Of a stretch of DNA of 60,541 bases, positions 56,182 through 60,541 are shown in pieces. Under the pieces are notes generated by a model. The model worked only from the letters and a program-made list of their open reading frames with translations, searched no databases and was not told the DNA's origin. Every line of letters starts with the position of its first letter. The stretch's first letter is position 1. The translations under genes and the position numbers were made by a program. This stretch comes from Mycobacterium persicum (lineage in GTDB: Bacteria; Actinomycetota; Actinomycetes; Mycobacteriales; Mycobacteriaceae): positions 1 to 60,541 of the forward strand of contig NZ_MVIF01000026.1 of assembly GCF_002086675.1 (NCBI RefSeq). Direction: 5' to 3'.

Positions 56182-56262
56182 TCAGTCGATAACAGTGTCG
56201 GCGTGGAACGCGGGGGCCGTGTAGGCGCCCTCGGTTTCGCAGAACAGCAGTTCATGTGCCAT
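56182..56262 (-). CDS. 26-residue peptide gene with strong ribosome binding site
   Basis: ATG 56262 is preceded at 7 bases by AAGGAGA (complement of 56270-56276), the best Shine-Dalgarno near here. The peptide starts MAHELLFCETEG, continues AYTAPAFHAD and ends TVID. The stop is 14 bases before a strong hairpin. A single Cys, an acidic first half and a YTAP stretch are visible. It could be a modified-peptide precursor, a small regulatory protein or a leader; no modifying enzyme is adjacent. A small hairpin (TGAAG/CTTCA) overlaps the ribosome binding site. Confidence 0.5.
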   Translation of the reverse strand: MAHELLFCETEGAYTAPAFHADTVID

Positions 56263-56372
56263 GTGGTTCTCTCCTTCAGCCAAAGTGAAGAACTGTCTGT
56301 GGCTCTTCCCATCCTCTGGCGTAAGAGCTTGCCAGTTGTCGGGAAACGGAACATCCCCTGAATGGTTGCCGA

Positions 56373-56394
56373 TTAGGGGGAATTTAGGGGGAAT
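56373..56394. repeat. Perfect 11-bp tandem repeat
   Basis: TTAGGGGGAAT occurs twice back to back (56373-56383 and 56384-56394), one helix turn apart, an arrangement typical of a cooperative binding site. Confidence 0.6.
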
Positions 56395-56420
56395 GTCTAC
56401 CCCACGGTCTGGGGGATGCG

Positions 56421-56442
56421 ATGTCCCCCGATCGGGGGACAT
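56421..56442. repeat. Perfect 22-bp palindrome
   Basis: The half site ATGTCCCCCGA is followed by its exact reverse complement, giving a 22-base perfect palindrome centred on CGATCG. It lies about 160 bases upstream of the small peptide gene and about 220 bases upstream of the NRPS remnant. Confidence 0.65.
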
Positions 56443-56657
56443 GGATAGGGCCGCGACTGCTTTTGGCCCGGCCGCTGAGCACCTCCGCCGAGCCCGTAGT
56501 CATCGCCGGTCCCGAGAAAGCCGGAACCCACCCCCGGCGCTCGCCCGAGCCGTCGATGCGAATGAAGCGGTTCGGCGGCTAAACTCTATCGCGGCGATGT
56601 CGGGCGTGCTGAGCACACGTGTTGTATGTCGGTTGCGATGATCTAGGTGGAAAGCAA

Positions 56658-56759
56658 ATGGCATGGGTCCGGATCATTGCCGGGGCTCTTCGTTGGACAT
56701 GCCCCGCGTTGATTTGTCGAAGCAGTCGGACGCCATTCTCCCGACATGCCGGTACCTAA
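56658..56759 (+). CDS. Possible leader ORF before the NRPS
   Basis: An ORF of 33 codons with AGGTGG (56645-56650) 7 bases before its ATG; its TAA overlaps the NRPS ATG as TAATG. The peptide is basic with no recognisable family. It may be a translational coupler or chance. Confidence 0.3.
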   Translation: MAWVRIIAGALRWTCPALICRSSRTPFSRHAGT

Positions 56760-58729
56760 TGCCTGAGTCCACCAACCTGCAGAACGGCATGCCGGGTGGT
56801 GAGCAGTCGCTCGCGCTGACCCGTGGGCAGCTTGATATATGGCTTTCGCAGGAGACGAATGGCTCGGGAAAGCCTTGGCAGGCAAGCCTTATCGTGGTGA
56901 TCGGTGGCGTCGTCGAGCCAAGCCTGATCGAGCGCGCGGTCAGACAGGCGGTCGCCGAGTGCGAGCCGCTGCGAGCCGGAATTTTCGAGGTGGACGGACA
57001 TGTGTATCAGAAGCTTGCGGACTATCCAGCTGCCGCGGTCCCGTTCTTCGACCTGAGTAGTTCGCGGGACCCGGTTCAGGAAACGTACCAGCTGGCCTCG
57101 TCCATGCAGCGCCAGCCCATGGCCTGGACTGGGCCATTATTCCGATTTGCGTTATTCCGTACAAGCCCGAATCAATTTTACTTGTTTGTCTGTCTACATC
57201 ATATCGTTGTTGACGGATTTAGTTCTGTCATGTTCGTCAGTCGAATTGCGACGATCTACTCGGCCATCGTGTCCGGGCTAGCGGCTCCGGAATGCTCTTT
57301 CGGCACGCTGCGCGATCTTGTCAGTACCGAATTAGCGTACGAGGCTTCCAGAAGGTATCGAGAAGACCTGCGGTTTTGGAAAGAGAACCTTCCGCCACAC
57401 CGCGGGCCGGTGAACTATCGGTACGTGGATGCCGGTGACGGGGACGATGATTACTTCGCGTCGGCGCCGGTGGCACTGGACGCTCAGGCCGTGCAGAGAA
57501 TCGACGATCTGTCGCAGACGTTAGGCGTCAGCCGACGATCGGTGATCGCGGCGGTGTGCGGACTCTTGGTACAGAGCTGGGACCACAGCGGACCCGAGGT
57601 AGTGCTCGATTTCCCGGTAGCCAGACGCACCAGTGAAAGGTTGAAGACGATTCCGGGGATGGTTGCCGGGGTGGTTCCGCTGAGGTTGACGACACCGCCA
57701 ACCTCTTCCGTTGGCGAACTGTGCATCCAGGCGGATTCACAGATACGCCAGGTCGTTCGGCATCAACGGTTCCCGGTGCAAACTCTCAGCGGCCCGCTTC
57801 GTGGAGTTGCGCTGAATTTCTTTCCGTCCACGACGGTTCCGCAATTCGGCAATGCGCCGGCTTCGCTGGTGTATACGAACTTCGGCCGTGGGGATCGGTT
57901 CGGGTTGTTCTTCATGAACGAGGACAACCGGCTGTTTCTCAGCACCGCAGGTCCCGGCGCGCCGTCGGCAGATTTCGAGGGCGCCGCTCTGGCCGCCAGA
58001 CTGGCGCGGCTTTTCACCTTCATCACCGCCGACCCGGGACGGCGGTTGTCATCGATAGACCTGCTCGACCAATGCGCGGACCGCCACATTCATGCCTGGA
58101 GCAATCGTGCTGCGCTGACAATCCCGGCTGCTCCCAGTCCCTCGATCCCGGCGTTGTTCGCCGCCCAAGCGGCGCGGACAGCTGATGCCGTCGCCGTGAC
58201 ATCCGCGGACTGTGTATTGACCTACCGGCAACTCGACACGGCCAGCAACCGACTTGCGTCCCGGTTAGCCGACCGCGGAATAGGCCCCGGTGATGTGGTG
58301 GCGGTGCTGTTGCCACGCAGCGGCCGCGCCATCGTGGCAATCCTGGCGGTCCTCAAAGTGGGAGCCGCCTACCTGCCGATCGACCCGGATCACCCCCGCT
58401 CCCGCATCGCTTTCCTGCTCGGGGACACCGCACCACTGGCCGTTCTGACCACTGGTGACCTGACCGCGCTCGTGGACGGCCACGACGTTGCGCTCATCGA
58501 CGTCGACGCCCCCGCTATCGCCGCCGCCGACACCCCGCCAGCGCCCGACGCTGACGAAATCGCCTATGTGCTTTACACTTCCGGCACCACGGGGACGCCC
58601 AAAGGGGTGGCGATCACCCATCGCAACATCGTCCAGCTCGTCACCTCGGCACCACTCAGCGCCCAAGCCGAACCCACGGTGACGCAATGCCATTCCTATG
58701 CTTTCGATTTTTCCGTATGGGAAGTCTAG
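56759..58729 (+). pseudogene. NRPS, N-terminal fragment (condensation + start of adenylation domain)
   Basis: Residues 20-440 form a condensation domain with [12 protein letters not shown] and the catalytic [11 protein letters not shown]. The adenylation domain follows ([34 protein letters not shown]) and reads on to FDFSVWEV, where TAG at 58727-58729 replaces the expected Trp codon. The same frame continues cleanly after it, so one nonsense change (TGG to TAG) has broken the gene, unless it is a sequencing error. The part near 57130-57260 is clearly lower in GC than the rest, a hint of a different origin. Confidence 0.85.
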
Positions 58730-60505
58730 AGCGCACTGTTACACGGCGGGCGCCTGCTGGTGGTAGGTGAAGACGTAACCATATCCCCCAACGATTTTCA
58801 CGCTCTGCTGGTGGCGGAAAATGTTACCGTACTGACCCAGACGCCCTCAGCCGTCGCGGCCTTGTCGACGGATGGGCTGAGCGGTACAACACTCGTGGTT
58901 GGCGGTGAACCGTGCACCGCCGAAGTGGTGGACCGCTGGGCGCCCGACCGGGTGATGGTCAATGCCTACGGCCCAACCGAATCCGGCGTCTGTGTCTCCA
59001 TCAGCACACCACTGACTGCCGGTTCCGGGGTGGCGCCCATCGGACGGCCGCTGCCGGGGACCGCGCTGTTTGTATTGGACCCGTGGTTACGGCAAGTGCC
59101 CACCGGGGTGGTGGGGGAAATATACGTTGCGGGAAGCCAAGTGGGGCTTGGTTATTGGCGACGCCCCGGGTTGACGGCGTCACGGTTTGTGGCGTGCCCG
59201 TTCGGCGGGACGGCAGCGACGGGAATTCGTATGTACCGCACCGGCGATCTGGCTTGTTGGGGCGCCGATGGTCAACTGCACTACAAGGGTCGCTCCGACG
59301 AACAGGTGAAGATCCGCGGCTATCGCATCGAGCCTGCCGAGATCGCCACTGTGCTAGCGCAGTCACCCGGAGTGGAGCATGCGGTCGTCATCGCACGCGA
59401 AGATCGTGTCGGCGAGAAACGGCTGGTGGGGTACATCACCGGCGCTGCCGACCCGAACGTGGTCCGCGCCGGGCTGAAAGACCGCCTGCCCCATTACATG
59501 GTTCCGGCAGCCATCGTGACGCTCGGGCAGTTGCCGGTGACAGTCAACGGGAAACTCGACGTTGCCGCGCTGCCCATTCCGGACTACACCGCTGACCGAT
59601 ACCAGGCGCCGACGACACCGGTGGCCGAAATCGTGGCCGGAATCTATGCGGGGGTCCTCGGCATGGAACGCGTCGGCGCCGACCAATCATTCTTCGACCT
59701 GGGCGGTGATTCGCTGTTGGCGATGCGAGTGGTGGCAGCAGTCAACACCACTGTGGGCGCGGACCTGTCCGTGCGGGTGTTGTTCGATGCCCCGACCGTC
59801 GCCGAACTGACGCCGCATATCAGGGCCGGATCGGCTGCGTCGCTGCCTCTGGCGGCGGTTGAGCGGCCCGAGAAGGTGCCGTTATCCCTTGCCCAGCACC
59901 GCATGTGGACCGTCATCCAGTCGCAGGGCCCGTCGGCCGTGTTCAACATCCCCTGGGTGTCCGAGTTGCATGGCCCGCTCAACGCGGAGGCGTTGCGACA
60001 AGCCTTGGCCGACGTGGTGAGTCGTCACGAACCCTTGCGCACCGTTTATCCGGCCGTAGACGGCATACCGCATCAAGTCGTATTGCCGGTCGAGCACGCG
60101 CGCTTGTGCTGGGAAGTCGTCGATGCCACCGCGTGGACGCCCGATCGGCTCCGCGACGTTGTCGCCGCTCAAGCCCGCCACCACTTTGACATCGCCGCCG
60201 AGATGCCGCTGCGAACCCGGTTGTATCGCGTGGCCGACGACCAGCACGTGTTGGTTCTCGTGCTGCACCACATCGCCGCTGACGGCTGGTCGCTGGCCCC
60301 GCTGACTGCCGATCTCGGCCTGGCCTATCGCAGTCGATGCGCCGGGCAGATCCCCTCCTGGGAACCGTTGCCCATCCAATACATCGATTTCGCCCTGTGG
60401 CAACGCGCATACCTGGGTGATCCGCAGGATCCCGACAGCAGGATCGCCGCGGACCTCCGCTACTCCGAAGTTACGACGGGTTCTGACTGGGGATTAGTGT
60501 TCTGA
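58730..60505 (+). pseudogene. NRPS, C-terminal fragment (adenylation, carrier, truncated condensation)
   Basis: This part continues the same frame: [29 protein letters not shown], the A7-A10 cores ([36 protein letters not shown]), a carrier domain with [14 protein letters not shown], then a condensation domain with [11 protein letters not shown] and [14 protein letters not shown]. After ADLRY the sequence departs from the family near 60463 and stops at 60505, so the 3' end was replaced by other DNA. Specificity residues read DFWTVGAVC by my manual alignment, nearest to phenylalanine-type codes, low certainty. Confidence 0.83.
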
Positions 60506-60541
60506 GCTGGCGATATGGGCTGCTGTCTCGTCCTGATGTGT

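Larger units (their letters stand above)
56263..56657. other. Palindrome-rich intergenic region
   Basis: About 395 bases between the divergent small peptide gene and the NRPS remnant. G-run motifs cluster at 56373-56442 (tandem repeat and 22-base palindrome, listed separately). I see no gene here. Confidence 0.5.

Overview
The window is high-GC actinobacterial DNA from a Mycobacterium. From about 39.5 to 56 kb the gene order matches the block that runs Rv3684 to Rv3668c in M. tuberculosis: cysteine-synthase-like enzyme, metallophosphoesterase, ponA2, whiB4, two ArsA-like ATPases, Rv3678A-like protein, RidA, MBL hydrolase, crp, Rv3675, nth, a thioredoxin-like protein, a NUDIX protein, marP, ephE, a holin-like protein and a secreted protease. 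RsfB, CYP137, a cutinase, an antigen-85-like protein and a mycobacterial hemophore-like protein support the genus. I do not name a species.

Region 1 (0-10 kb): a haem-oxygenase-like protein and an acyltransferase, then a minus-strand five-gene operon that looks like a complete stressosome: RsbR, RsbS, RsbT, an RsbX-type phosphatase and a large RsbU/PAS/GAF/PP2C/ATPase protein. The RsfB anti-anti-sigma factor diverges from it. A hemophore-like protein, a DUF6328 membrane protein and a type IB topoisomerase follow.

Region 2 (10-30.4 kb): an AraC regulator, a CheB - STAS/ATPase - CheR/PAS module without chemotaxis genes, several glycosyltransferases, and a tightly overlapping operon of about 10 kb. 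That operon encodes an ADP-heptose-type pathway (GmhA, HldE, a GmhB-like HAD domain fused to a GT2, two GT9 heptosyltransferase-like enzymes) together with UDP-glucose dehydrogenase, a UDP-glucuronate-decarboxylase-like epimerase, a carbamoyltransferase and SDRs.

Region 3 (30.4-39.6 kb): secreted cutinase and mycolyltransferase-like esterase, a nucleotidyltransferase, an acyl-CoA-dehydrogenase-like gene with an endonuclease-family partner, small proteins, DUF4193, CYP137 and tRNA-Pro. Region 4 (39.6-56 kb) is the conserved core block. Region 5 (56-60.5 kb) is accessory: a 26-codon gene with a strong ribosome binding site and terminator, an intergenic region rich in palindromes, and a decayed non-ribosomal peptide synthetase with an in-frame TAG and a truncated 3' end.

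The main observation is that the regions before about 33 kb seem wired together. Six exact GTTT-N15/16/17-GGGTA elements, the SigF-type promoter, and several weaker ones lie directly upstream of genes in Regions 1-3. They precede both sides of two divergent glycosyltransferase pairs, the heptose operon, the CheB module, an SDR and the dehydrogenase-like gene. With the stressosome and RsfB in the same window, this suggests a sensor to SigF to surface-glycan circuit. The promoter patterns and gene content are seen in the sequence; the circuit is inference.
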